A DNA stretch of 9,478 nt from NCBI GenBank assembly GCA_002386405.1, contig DGIP01000054.1:444-9921 (forward strand), in the 5' to 3' direction. Positions 1 through 7,005 of this stretch are shown here, one piece after another. The notes beneath the pieces were generated by a model. It saw only the letters and a program-made list of their open reading frames with translations. It did no database searches and was not told the origin of the DNA. Source of the stretch: Stenotrophomonas maltophilia. GTDB lineage: Bacteria > Pseudomonadota > Gammaproteobacteria > Xanthomonadales > Xanthomonadaceae. The position numbers were made by a program, and so were the translations under genes. Each line of letters opens with the position of its first letter. The first letter of the stretch is position 1.

Positions 1-1
1 C

Positions 2-109
2 GCGCTGGTGGTCTGGCTGGTCTGGCGCACCCTGTGGAAGGGCATGCGCTGGCTGCTGCGGCAACCGGCGGGCAAGCCCGGGGCACTGGCCGACCGCGAT
101 GCCGCATAA
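2..109 (+). CDS. 3' end of an unidentified membrane-associated protein (partial)
   Basis: Only the last 35 codons lie in the window, in the frame starting at base 2 and ending at TAA 107-109. The visible tail begins with a hydrophobic, tryptophan-rich stretch (ALVVWLVWRTLW). It continues as a basic segment (KGMRWLLRQ) and a short polar end. This looks like the end of a transmembrane helix followed by a positively charged cytoplasmic tail. The next gene starts 24 bases after the stop on the same strand, so the two may be cotranscribed. I do not recognise the family and the fragment is too short to assign a function. The frame is supported by good codon use and by the stop placed just before a plausible ribosome-binding site. 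Confidence 0.5.
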   Translation, partial: ALVVWLVWRTLWKGMRWLLRQPAGKPGALADRDAA

Positions 110-133
110 TCGCGCCGCAGACTGGGAGTACTG

Positions 134-2590
134 ATGGCCGTCCAAGACAACGCTGTTGCATCCGCCCGCGCCACCCGCGCCGAAACCCCGCCCGCCGATC
201 ATTGGCAGCGCTGGGCCAGCGCCGACGCGCCCGCCGTGGCGCCCGCGCCCAGCAACGTGGTGCCGCTCAACGCTGCCGCCGCCGCTGCCGTGTCCACCCC
301 GCCGGTGCTGCCGCCGTCGCAGTGGCAGCAGGACGATGCCAACACGCCGCCGCTGGGCAGCGAGGCACCCTACCGCGTGCTGATCGTCGAAGACGACCGC
401 TCGCAGGCCCTGTTCGCACAGAGCGTGCTGCATGGCGCCGGCATGGAAGCGATCGTGCACAGCGACGCCGAAGGCGTGCAGCAGGTGATCAACGAACAGC
501 GCCCGGACCTGATCCTGATGGACCTGCACCTGCCGGGCCTGGATGGCATGCGCCTGACCGCGCTGATCCGCCAGCAGCCGGGCCAGCAGCTGCTGCCGAT
601 CGTGTTCCTCAGCGGCGACCCGGACCCGGAGCGCCAGTTCGAAGTGCTCGACAGCGGCGCCGACGATTTCCTGAGCAAGCCGATCCGCCCGCGCCACCTG
701 ATTGCCGCCGTGTCCAACCGCATCCGGCGCGCCCGGGCGCAGGCGGCGATGCAGCCGGGCGCGCAGGGTTCGCCGGCCATGAACAACCCCGAGACCGGCC
801 TGCCGACCCGCCACCACGTGATGCAGCAGCTCAGCACGGCGCTGGCGCACGGCGAGCATGGCGGCCTGTTCTTCATCGAAGTGGCCAGTGCCCTGGGCCT
901 GCGCGAACGCTACGGCTATGCCGCGTTCGAACGGCTGATGGTGCAGGCCGCGCAGCGGCTGGCCGACAACGCGCACCCGCACCTGCTGGCGCGCCTGAAC
1001 GACAACAGCTTCCTGGTCGTGGCCCGTGGCCTGGACGAGGAATCGCTGGACGCGATGGCGCACCAGCTGCGCGATGAACTGTCTGCACGCTCGTTCGTGA
1101 TCCGCGATGAGGAATCGGTGCACCTGCGCGGCGTGGTCGGGCATGCCCAGCTCTCCGGCGGCTTCGGCGATGCCGGCACCGCGCTGGAAGCGGTGGAGCG
1201 CACCACGCTGCAGGCGCGGCTGTTGCCCTCCGGGGTGGCCGCGCACGTGCGCCGCGAAGACGTGGCCGCGCAGGAACACCTGGCCATGCTGGAAGGCCAG
1301 CTCGAACCGGCCTACCAGCCGATCGTGGCCGTGGCCGGCGGCAACACCGCCCAGTACCAGGTGCTGCTGCGCCTGCGCCAGGCCGATGGCAGCGTGCTCA
1401 ACGCCGGCCAGGTGATTCCCGCTGCGGAAGCGGCCGGCCGCATCGCCGACCTGGACCAGCAGGTACTGGACCATGCGCTGGGCCTGCTGGATCTGTACCA
1501 GCACGCCACCCAACCGCTGAGCCTGTTCGTGTCGCAGTCGCTGCGCACCCTGGCCCGCGATGCCTTCGCCGACTGGCTGCTGGAAACCCTGCAGCAGCGC
1601 CAGCTGCCCGGCAGCGCGCTGGTCATCGACGTGCGCCTGCCTGACGCGTTGATCCACACCGTCACTCTGCAGCAGTTCTGTTCGCGCATGAGCGCGGCCG
1701 GGGTGCGCTTCTGCCTGAGCCAGTTCGAGCCCAGCGGCGAAGCCAATGCCCTGCTCGGCCAGTTGCCGCTGGCATTCGTGCGCATGGCCGCCCGCTTCTC
1801 CAGCAGCCATGCCAACCAGCAGACCCGCGATGAACTGCGCGGCGCGATCGATGCCGCGCACCGCGCCGGTGCGAAGGTGGTGGTCGACAACACTTTCCTG
1901 TCGCCGGCGCTGCAGCAGCCGATCGCCTTCGGTGCCGACGTGGTGCTGCATTCGACCACCAAGTACATCAACGGCCACAGCGATGTGGTCGGTGGCGCGG
2001 TGGTTGCGCGCGACCCGGCCCTGCATGAACAGCTGGTGTGGTGGGCCAACGCGCTGGGCCTGACCGGTTCGCCGTTCGATGCCTTCCTGACCCTGCGCGG
2101 GTTGCGCACGCTCGGTGCGCGGTTGCGCGTGCACCAGGAAAACACCGCCGACATCGTGAAGCTGCTGGCCGCCAGCGATGCGGTGGCCAACGTCTACTAC
2201 CCGGGGCTGGCCTCGCACCCGGGCCACGCCATCGCCGCGCGCCAGCAGAGTGGCTTCGGCGCGATGCTGTCCTTCGAGCTGGCCTCGTGCCCCGGCGATG
2301 ACCCGCACGCGGCGGTGCGCGCCTTCGTCGACGGCCTGCGCTGCTTCACCCTGGCCGAATCGCTGGGCGGGGTGGAGAGCCTGGTCGCGCACCCGGCCAC
2401 CATGACCCATGCGGCGATGACAGCCGAGGCCCGCGCCCATGCGGGGATCAGCGAAGGGTTGCTGCGCCTGTCGGTGGGTATCGAAGCTGCGGAAGACCTC
2501 GTCGCGGACCTGCAGGCAGGCCTGGAACGCGCGCAGGCGGTGATCGACCGCCAGGCGCAGCTGGCCCGCCGCAAACAGGTGGATGCATGA
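134..2590 (+). CDS. Chimeric frame: REC-degenerate GGDEF-degenerate EAL regulator joined to the C-terminal half of cystathionine gamma-synthase
   Basis: The ATG at 134 has a good ribosome-binding site (GGGAG, 124-128). Residues 1-78 are Ala/Pro-rich and probably disordered. Residues 79-200 form a receiver domain with acidic pocket E86-D88, phospho-acceptor D130, S160 and K182. Residues 215-375 resemble a GGDEF domain with NDNSF (289-293) in place of GGDEF. Residues 386-580 resemble an EAL domain that keeps AYQPIV, but has QVL (409-411) for EAL and SQ (529-530) for the metal-binding DD. It is therefore unlikely to make or hydrolyse c-di-GMP, though it might bind it. From about residue 581 the sequence is unmistakably MetB: DNTFLSP (585-591), the PLP-lysine motif HSTTKYINGHSDVVGG (K610), and the substrate-carboxylate arginine R778 in LRLSVGIE. 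The end of EAL and about 165-170 N-terminal MetB residues are absent, including the usual PLP-phosphate-binding loops. The MetB half is therefore probably inactive. A fusion deletion or an assembly misjoin is more likely than a working bifunctional enzyme. Confidence 0.85.
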   Translation: MAVQDNAVASARATRAETPPADHWQRWASADAPAVAPAPSNVVPLNAAAAAAVSTPPVLPPSQWQQDDANTPPLGSEAPYRVLIVEDDRSQALFAQSVLHGAGMEAIVHSDAEGVQQVINEQRPDLILMDLHLPGLDGMRLTALIRQQPGQQLLPIVFLSGDPDPERQFEVLDSGADDFLSKPIRPRHLIAAVSNRIRRARAQAAMQPGAQGSPAMNNPETGLPTRHHVMQQLSTALAHGEHGGLFFIEVASALGLRERYGYAAFERLMVQAAQRLADNAHPHLLARLNDNSFLVVARGLDEESLDAMAHQLRDELSARSFVIRDEESVHLRGVVGHAQLSGGFGDAGTALEAVERTTLQARLLPSGVAAHVRREDVAAQEHLAMLEGQLEPAYQPIVAVAGGNTAQYQVLLRLRQADGSVLNAGQVIPAAEAAGRIADLDQQVLDHALGLLDLYQHATQPLSLFVSQSLRTLARDAFADWLLETLQQRQLPGSALVIDVRLPDALIHTVTLQQFCSRMSAAGVRFCLSQFEPSGEANALLGQLPLAFVRMAARFSSSHANQQTRDELRGAIDAAHRAGAKVVVDNTFLSPALQQPIAFGADVVLHSTTKYINGHSDVVGGAVVARDPALHEQLVWWANALGLTGSPFDAFLTLRGLRTLGARLRVHQENTADIVKLLAASDAVANVYYPGLASHPGHAIAARQQSGFGAMLSFELASCPGDDPHAAVRAFVDGLRCFTLAESLGGVESLVAHPATMTHAAMTAEARAHAGISEGLLRLSVGIEAAEDLVADLQAGLERAQAVIDRQAQLARRKQVDA
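1856..1885 (+). other. Predicted fusion junction between the EAL-type gene and metB
   Basis: Upstream of this interval the protein reads as the late part of an EAL domain (RDELRGAIDAAHRAGAKV). Downstream it reads as mid-MetB (VVVDNTFLSPALQQP). The interval encodes AHRAGAKVVV, a stretch both families can have at these positions: EAL proteins have an A-H-x-A-G-x-x-V helix and strand, and Cys/Met PLP enzymes have A-H-x-A-G-x-x-x-V-V-D-N. The exact breakpoint cannot be placed inside the shared stretch. Such a shared stretch is what an in-frame recombination or an assembler misjoin over similar sequence would leave. The family assignment on each side is clear; the mechanism is inference. Confidence 0.7.
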
Positions 2591-3678
2591 GCGCGGTGCT
2601 GCCGTTCGCGCGACCGACGCCGCGCCGTTTGGCGCTGCTGGGCACCGGTACCGTGGGTACCGCCTTCGTGCAGCGCTACCAGAGTCTGCAGTCGCGTGGC
2701 ATCGAACTTCCCCAGTTCTCGTGGCTGGCCAATTCGCGCACGGCACGCGCCTGCGAACAGCAGCCGGCGCAGGCCCTGGAGAGTGCCAACGATGCCGCGC
2801 GCACGGTGCCGGCGCTGCAACCCTGGGCCGAGGCCGAAGGGCTGCAGCGCGGTGACGTGGTGGTGGACGCCACCGCCAGCGACGATGTGGCCAACTGGCA
2901 TGAGCAGTGGCTGGCGCGCGGCGTGCACGTGGTGACCGCCAACAAGCTGGGGCAGGGCGCGCAGCTGGCGCGTGCACAGGCCATCGCGGGCAGCGGGTTG
3001 GACGGTGGTGCGCGTTACGGTGACAGCGCCACGGTGGGTGCAGGGCTGCCGCTGTTGAGCAGCCTGCGCGCGCTGGTGGCCGGCGGCGACCGCATCCACC
3101 GGGTGGAAGGCGTGCTGTCGGGGTCGTTGGCGTGGCTGTTCCATCACTACGACGGCCAGCGTCCGTTCTCGGCATGGGTGCGCGAGGCAGCTGGCGCCGG
3201 GTACACCGAGCCGGATCCGCGGGTGGACCTGTCCGGTGAGGACGTGCGCCGCAAACTCCTGATTCTTGCCCGCGCCAGCGGCATCGCGCTGCGTGCCGAA
3301 CAGGTGGCCGTGTCTTCGCTGGTGCCGGACGCACTGGCCGCGCTGTCGACCGCCGAGGCGATCGAACAGCTGGCACTGCTGGATGCACCGCTGCAGCAGC
3401 ACTGGCAGCAGGCACGCGCGCAGGGCGGCTGCCTGCGCTTCATCGGTGGATTCGACCACGACGGTGCCCGCGTCGGGCTGCGCATCGTGCCATTGGACCA
3501 CCCGCTGGCCGGCGGCGCGCAGACCGACAACCGCGTGGCGATCCACAGCGATCGCTACAACGCCCAACCCTTGTTGATCCAGGGCCCGGGCGCCGGTGCG
3601 GAGATCACCGCCGCAGCATTGCTGGACGACGTGTTGTCGATTACTCGCCCTTCAACGCCTTCAACAACGCCGCGTTGA
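2587..3678 (+). CDS. hom: Homoserine dehydrogenase, monofunctional, no ACT domain
   Basis: This enzyme reduces L-aspartate 4-semialdehyde to L-homoserine with NAD(P)H, in the cytoplasm, at the branch to threonine and methionine. The Rossmann loop is visible as LGTGTVG (residues 18-24). The TANK motif gives K120. The catalytic region YTEPDPRVDLSGEDVRRK supplies E208, D214, D219 and K223, spaced as in characterised homoserine dehydrogenases. GDSATVGAGLPLL and GVLSGSLAWLF mark the dimerisation/substrate region. At 363 residues it has neither a C-terminal ACT domain nor an aspartokinase domain, so it resembles the dehydrogenase half of ThrA/MetL. Its ATG overlaps the TGA of the upstream frame (ATGA, 2587-2590) and is preceded by AGGTGG (2577-2582), so translation is probably coupled. 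The C-terminal tail [12 protein letters not shown] extends over the stop of the convergent hydrolase gene. A metB-hom order is consistent with methionine biosynthesis. Confidence 0.93.
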   Translation: MSAVLPFARPTPRRLALLGTGTVGTAFVQRYQSLQSRGIELPQFSWLANSRTARACEQQPAQALESANDAARTVPALQPWAEAEGLQRGDVVVDATASDDVANWHEQWLARGVHVVTANKLGQGAQLARAQAIAGSGLDGGARYGDSATVGAGLPLLSSLRALVAGGDRIHRVEGVLSGSLAWLFHHYDGQRPFSAWVREAAGAGYTEPDPRVDLSGEDVRRKLLILARASGIALRAEQVAVSSLVPDALAALSTAEAIEQLALLDAPLQQHWQQARAQGGCLRFIGGFDHDGARVGLRIVPLDHPLAGGAQTDNRVAIHSDRYNAQPLLIQGPGAGAEITAAALLDDVLSITRPSTPSTTPR

Positions 3679-4639
3679 ACCGCTCCGGGTCCTGCACCTG
3701 CGGCGAATGCCCCAGGTCGTCGAAGCTCACCAGCGTCGCTCCTGGAATCGCGGCGGCAGCCGCCTTGCCCAGCGCCGGGTAATCGCCCAGGGTGGCTTTC
3801 AGCGCGGGTGATGCCAGGTCACGTCCGATCGCGGTACGGTCCTTCTGGCCGATGAACAACGTGGTGGGAACCCGCACGTTGGGCAGTTCGTACACCACCG
3901 GCTGGTTGAACACCATGTCCGAGGTCAGCGCCTGGCTCCAGGCCACGGCCTGCTTGCCGGGGCCGGCGTACATGCCGGCCTGCATCCGCGCCCAGTGTTC
4001 GTACTCGGGCGTCCACTGGCCGCTGTAGTAGACGTCAAGCTGGTACTTCTTGATGCTGTCGAAACTGGTCTTCAGTTCGTTGGCATACCACGCATCCACG
4101 CTGCGCCACGGCACGCCCTTGGCCTTCCAGTCTTCCAGTCCGATCGGATTGACCAGTGCCAGCTGGCGCAGCTGCTGCGGGTACATCAACGCGAACCGCG
4201 TGGCCAGCATGCCGCCCATGGAATGACCGACGAAGTCGACCTTGGTGCTGTCCAGCTTGAGGTGGGCCAGCAGCGCTTCGGTATTGGCGGCCAGCTGCCC
4301 AAACGAGTACTGGTAGCGCAGCGGCTTGCTGGACTTGCAGAAGCCGATCTGGTCCGGGGCGATCACCCTATAGCCGGCCGCGCTCAACGCCTTGATCGTG
4401 TCGCGCCAGGTGCCGGCACAGAAGTTCTTGCCATGCAGCAGCACCACGGTGCCGGCCATCGGCACCCCTTCCGGCGAAACGTCAAGGTAGGCCATTTCCA
4501 GCGGCTGGCGCTGCGAATCGAAGCTGAAGGTCTTGACCGGCCAGCCGTAGTCGAAGGCCTGCAGGCGCGCATCATAGGTATCGGCGGCGAACGAGGTCAG
4601 GGGCAGGCAGGCAAGCAGGGCGGCGGCCAGGATGCGCAT
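3641..4639 (-). CDS. Secreted alpha/beta-fold hydrolase
   Basis: The 332-residue product starts with a typical signal peptide (basic R2, hydrophobic [11 protein letters not shown], likely cleavage after SFAA near residue 19), so it is probably periplasmic or exported. The alpha/beta hydrolase fold is well marked. [10 protein letters not shown] (69-78) is the oxyanion-hole loop, GHSMGG (138-143) carries the nucleophile S140, D267 in FIGQKDRT is the likely acid, and H311 in DLGHSPQ is the catalytic histidine. [13 protein letters not shown] is the usual strand-4 region. The family covers esterases, lipases and haloperoxidase-like or epoxide-hydrolase-like enzymes; the substrate cannot be read from the sequence. 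The start is supported by GGAG (complement of 4646-4649) six bases before ATG. It lies 48 bases downstream of the serine ammonia-lyase gene on the same strand and may be cotranscribed. Its 3' end overlaps hom by 38 bases tail-to-tail. Confidence 0.9.
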   Translation of the reverse strand: MRILAAALLACLPLTSFAADTYDARLQAFDYGWPVKTFSFDSQRQPLEMAYLDVSPEGVPMAGTVVLLHGKNFCAGTWRDTIKALSAAGYRVIAPDQIGFCKSSKPLRYQYSFGQLAANTEALLAHLKLDSTKVDFVGHSMGGMLATRFALMYPQQLRQLALVNPIGLEDWKAKGVPWRSVDAWYANELKTSFDSIKKYQLDVYYSGQWTPEYEHWARMQAGMYAGPGKQAVAWSQALTSDMVFNQPVVYELPNVRVPTTLFIGQKDRTAIGRDLASPALKATLGDYPALGKAAAAAIPGATLVSFDDLGHSPQVQDPERFNAALLKALKGE

Positions 4640-4687
4640 GGCGGTCTCCAGTGGGGGAACCCCGAGGATAACCGCCTGCGCGGCCGA

Positions 4688-6070
4688 TCAGCACTCGATG
4701 ACGTTGACAGCGAGTCCGCCGCGGCTGGTTTCCTTGTACTTGTCCTGCATGTCGCGGCCGGTATCGCGCATGGTCTTGATGACCTTGTCCAGCGACACCT
4801 TGTGCTTGCCGTCGCCACGCATCGCCATGCGCGAGGCGTTGATCGCCTTCACCGCGCCCATCGCATTGCGCTCGATGCAGGGAATCTGTACCAGGCCGCC
4901 GATGGGGTCGCAGGTCAGGCCCAGGTTGTGTTCCATGCCGATCTCGGCGGCGTTCTCGATCTGGCTGGGGTTGCCGCCCAGCGCCGCGACCAGGCCGCCG
5001 GCGGCCATCGAACAGGCCACGCCCACTTCACCCTGGCAGCCGACTTCGGCGCCGGAAATCGAGGCGTTCTCCTTGTACAGGATGCCGATGGCAGCCGAGG
5101 TGAGCAGGAAGTCGAAGACGCGCTGTTCGTTGGCGCCGGGGCAGAAGCGGTCGAAGTAATGCAGCACGGCCGGCAGCACGCCGGCCGCGCCATTGGTCGG
5201 TGCGGTCACCACGCGGCCGCCGGCGGCGTTCTCTTCGTTGACCGCCAGCGCGTACAGGTTCACCCAGTCCAGCGTGGTCAGCGGGTCACGCATGGCCGCT
5301 TCCGGCTTGGACGACAGCTCGCGGTACAGCGCCGGTGCGCGGCGCGACACGTGCAGGCCGCCGGGCAGCGTGCCTTCCTGGCGGATGCCGCGGGCGCAGC
5401 ATTGCTGCATCGCGTCCCAGATCTCGCGCAGCTGGTCGCGGATCTCGTCTTCGCTGCGCCAGCACTTTTCGTTCTCGAACATCAGCTGGGCAATGCTCAG
5501 GCCGCTGCGTGCGGTCTGCGCGAGCAGCTCGTCGCCGCTCTTGAACGGGTAGGGCAGCGGGGTTTCATCGGGCACGATGCGGTCATCGGCCGCGTCGTCC
5601 TGGTTGACCACGAAACCACCGCCCACCGAGTAGTAGTCGCGGGTGGCGATCACCTGGTCCTGCGCGTCGTACGCGGTGAAGCGCATGCCATTGGTGTGGT
5701 AGGGCAGCTTCTGGCGCTTGTTCAGGCCCAGGTCGCGCTTCTCGTCGAAGGCGATCTCATGGGTGCCCATCAACCGGATGCGCTTGCTGCTGCGGATCCG
5801 CTCGAGCGTACCGGGAATGATGTCCGGGTCGATCTGGTTCGGGCGCTGGCCTTCCAGCCCCAGCAACACGGCCTTGTCGGTACCGTGGCCGCGGCCGGTC
5901 AACGCCAGCGAGCCATACACGTCGGCGCGGATGCGCACCACGTCCTGCAGGCAGCCCGGGTCCAGCAGCCAGCGGTGCACGAAGCGTTCGGCGGCCTTCA
6001 TCGGTCCTACGGTGTGCGAGGAGCTCGGGCCAATGCCGATCTTGAAAACGTCGAACGTGCTGACAGCCAT
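4688..6070 (-). CDS. sdaA: L-serine ammonia-lyase (L-serine dehydratase), single-chain 4Fe-4S type
   Basis: This enzyme deaminates L-serine to pyruvate and ammonia in the cytoplasm using a 4Fe-4S cluster rather than PLP. The N-terminal beta domain begins [17 protein letters not shown], a family signature that binds substrate. The catalytic alpha domain includes [27 protein letters not shown] and [14 protein letters not shown]. Counting from the ATG at 6070, cysteines C345, C387 and C398 and the very last residue C460 have the 42/11/62 spacing known for the three cluster ligands plus the C-terminal tail-in-mouth cysteine of type 2 enzymes. The length (460 aa) is normal for SdaA/SdaB of the E. 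coli type. A TTG three codons upstream (6079) could extend the protein, but ATG giving [12 protein letters not shown] is preferred; neither has a strong Shine-Dalgarno sequence. It is the first gene of a possible two-gene unit with the downstream hydrolase, and divergent from the glutaredoxin-like gene. Confidence 0.95.
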   Translation of the reverse strand: MAVSTFDVFKIGIGPSSSHTVGPMKAAERFVHRWLLDPGCLQDVVRIRADVYGSLALTGRGHGTDKAVLLGLEGQRPNQIDPDIIPGTLERIRSSKRIRLMGTHEIAFDEKRDLGLNKRQKLPYHTNGMRFTAYDAQDQVIATRDYYSVGGGFVVNQDDAADDRIVPDETPLPYPFKSGDELLAQTARSGLSIAQLMFENEKCWRSEDEIRDQLREIWDAMQQCCARGIRQEGTLPGGLHVSRRAPALYRELSSKPEAAMRDPLTTLDWVNLYALAVNEENAAGGRVVTAPTNGAAGVLPAVLHYFDRFCPGANEQRVFDFLLTSAAIGILYKENASISGAEVGCQGEVGVACSMAAGGLVAALGGNPSQIENAAEIGMEHNLGLTCDPIGGLVQIPCIERNAMGAVKAINASRMAMRGDGKHKVSLDKVIKTMRDTGRDMQDKYKETSRGGLAVNVIEC

Positions 6071-6147
6071 GATTGCCAAACTGCGGGTATCGGATGGAGC
6101 ACTATTCTATGCTGTCCGCGCCCGCCACCCTGGCTGCAACGCAACAT
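6071..6147. promoter_or_regulatory. Divergent intergenic region between the serine ammonia-lyase and glutaredoxin-like genes
   Basis: These 77 bases must hold the start signals for both divergent genes. There is a short AT-richer island around 6101-6110 (ACTATTCTAT) in an otherwise GC-rich region. It gives a -10-like TATTCT on the plus strand (6103-6108) and TAGAAT on the minus strand (6109-6104). I could not find a well-spaced -35 box for either, so the promoters are candidates only. If TATTCT is the -10 of the plus-strand gene, the ATG at 6109 would lie too close to the transcription start, which favours the ATG at 6148. Confidence 0.3.
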
Positions 6148-6384
6148 ATGAGCCTTATGTTCATCCTGTACCAACGCGACGACTGCCACCTGTGCGACCT
6201 GGCCCTTGCGGTCCTGGCCCAGGCCCGGGTCCCCGGGCTGGACAGTGTGTTCATCGACGATGACGCGGCCCTGGAGGCGCGCTACGGCAGCCGGGTGCCG
6301 GTGCTGCGCGATGGGCAGGGCCGGGAGCTGGACTGGCCCTTCGATGCCGCCAGCCTGTCGGCGTGGATGGCCGGACCCCGGTAG
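6148..6384 (+). CDS. Small glutaredoxin-like (thioredoxin-fold) protein
   Basis: The 78-residue product opens with a beta strand and a redox CxxC motif, FILYQRDDCHLCDLA (C13, C16). It continues with the conserved cis-proline region SRVPVLRD (P51). This is the minimal thioredoxin fold of the glutaredoxin-like family (DUF836-type), which carries out thiol-disulfide exchange in the cytoplasm; its partner is not known. The start is uncertain. ATG 6148 gives the family-typical short N-terminus, with the strand beginning a few residues in. ATG 6109, preceded by GGAG at 6095-6098, would add 13 residues of low character, and the frame is open back to TTG 6073. The TAG stop is part of the GTAG head of a palindromic repeat just downstream. 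The gene runs divergently from the serine ammonia-lyase gene and convergently with the yceI operon. Confidence 0.85.
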   Translation: MSLMFILYQRDDCHLCDLALAVLAQARVPGLDSVFIDDDAALEARYGSRVPVLRDGQGRELDWPFDAASLSAWMAGPR

Positions 6385-6402
6385 CGCCGGCCGTTGGCCG
6401 AC
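6381..6402 (+). repeat. SMAG/REP-like palindromic element (GTAG head plus hairpin)
   Basis: The element reads GTAG, then a stem GCCGGCC, a GTT loop, and GGCCGAC. The inner five base pairs (CGGCC/GGCCG, 6388-6392 with 6396-6400) are perfect and one outer position is mismatched. A GTAG tetranucleotide followed at once by a GC-rich hairpin is the layout of the GTAG-type REP (SMAG) elements found in hundreds of copies in Stenotrophomonas maltophilia, often just downstream of genes. Here the head supplies the TAG stop of the glutaredoxin-like gene. It lies between convergent genes and could act as an RNA stabiliser or weak terminator, but no T-tract follows the stem. Only one copy is visible in the window. 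Confidence 0.7.
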
Positions 6403-6419
6403 ACCCCCGATTGCCGCAC

Positions 6420-6429
6420 CGCCATGGCG
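6420..6429. repeat. Short perfect palindrome CGCCATGGCG between convergent genes
   Basis: This ten-base perfect palindrome lies just past the yceI stop (TAA, complement of 6431-6433), in the 46-base gap between convergent genes. With the nearby SMAG-like hairpin it may help end transcription from either side. There is no T-run, so a classic intrinsic terminator is not supported, and a ten-base palindrome can occur by chance in such GC-rich DNA. Confidence 0.25.
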
Positions 6430-6430
6430 C

Positions 6431-7003
6431 TTACTTCGCCTGCAGCTTCACCACGGTGCTGATTGCGGTGTCATCCGGAATGGTCTTGGTGTCCTTCCAG
6501 TCACCTTCACCCACGCCGAAGTCCAGGCGCTTGACCGTGGCCTTGCCGGTCAGCACCGGGTTGGCACCGGGCTTCCATTCAAACGTGAAGGTGACCGGCT
6601 TGGTCACCCCGCGCAGCGCCAGCGTGCCATTGGCCACGTACTTGTTGTCGGCGGTCTTGGTGAAGCCCTTGGCGGTGTACGTGGCGGTGGCGAACTTGGC
6701 CACGTCGAAGAAATCTGCCGTCTTGAGCGTTGAATCGCGGTCGCCATTGCCGGTCTCGGCGCCTGCCAGCGGAATGGTCACGTCCAGCGTGCCGGCGGCC
6801 GGGTTGGCCGGATCGAAGCTGATCCGGGTCGAGAAGCCGGGAAACTTACCGGTGAACACTTCGCCGTCGTACTTGGTGGCGAAGGCCAGGTGGGAGCCGG
6901 CGCCCGGCGCCTGCACGTAATCGGCGGCGAGCACCGGGGCGGTGGCCATCAGGCCGGCCAGCGCGGCGGCCACGGCGGCGGGGGAGGTGAGCTTGATGTT
7001 CAT
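6431..7003 (-). CDS. yceI: YceI-family periplasmic lipid-binding protein (second YceI of the operon)
   Basis: YceI proteins are periplasmic lipocalin-like beta-barrels that bind polyisoprenoid or amide lipids. The 190-residue product begins MNIKLTSPAAVAAALAGLMA and has a signal peptide cleaved near ATAPVLA|AD (residue 27). The mature part has the family pattern: SHLAFATKYDGEVFTGKFPGF near the N-terminus, TLKTADFFDVAKFATATYTA (the LK-x-x-FFD-x-x-x-F-x-x-A motif), GTLALRGVTKPVTF (L-x-L-RGVT-x-x-V), and a C-terminal DFGVGEGDWKDTKTI segment. The ATG at 7003 is chosen because AGAAGGA (complement of 7010-7016) lies seven bases upstream and the signal peptide follows at once; the frame is open further upstream but into non-coding-like sequence. 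It starts two bases after the cytochrome b561 stop, as the last gene of a three-gene operon. The E. coli yceJ-yceI pair has the same b561-YceI arrangement. Confidence 0.92.
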   Translation of the reverse strand: MNIKLTSPAAVAAALAGLMATAPVLAADYVQAPGAGSHLAFATKYDGEVFTGKFPGFSTRISFDPANPAAGTLDVTIPLAGAETGNGDRDSTLKTADFFDVAKFATATYTAKGFTKTADNKYVANGTLALRGVTKPVTFTFEWKPGANPVLTGKATVKRLDFGVGEGDWKDTKTIPDDTAISTVVKLQAK

Positions 7004-7005
7004 CG

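Noticed and set aside
34..1077. A 347-codon plus-strand frame overlapping the regulator gene in another frame
   Set aside because: The product is arginine/alanine/proline-rich low-complexity sequence, while the frame at 134 encodes a clear receiver domain.
134..2590. The fusion read as a genuine bifunctional regulator and cystathionine gamma-synthase
   Set aside because: Both domains are cut inside their folds rather than joined by a linker between complete domains, and the N-terminal part of the PLP enzyme is missing. Kept as a finding about the junction, not as a functional claim.
2197..3567. A 456-codon minus-strand open frame opposite metB and hom
   Set aside because: It has no domain, signal or ribosome-binding support and is the mirror of the real hom codon pattern.
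4640..4687. Possible terminator between the serine ammonia-lyase and hydrolase genes
   Set aside because: Only a four-base-pair stem (CCGC/GCGG) can be formed and no T-tract follows; not enough to call.
3995..6151. A 718-codon plus-strand open frame antisense to the hydrolase and serine ammonia-lyase genes
   Set aside because: Its product is an H/A/Q/R/G-rich sequence with no recognisable domain. It lies opposite two clearly conserved enzymes. Long antisense frames are common in high-GC DNA with strong third-position bias.
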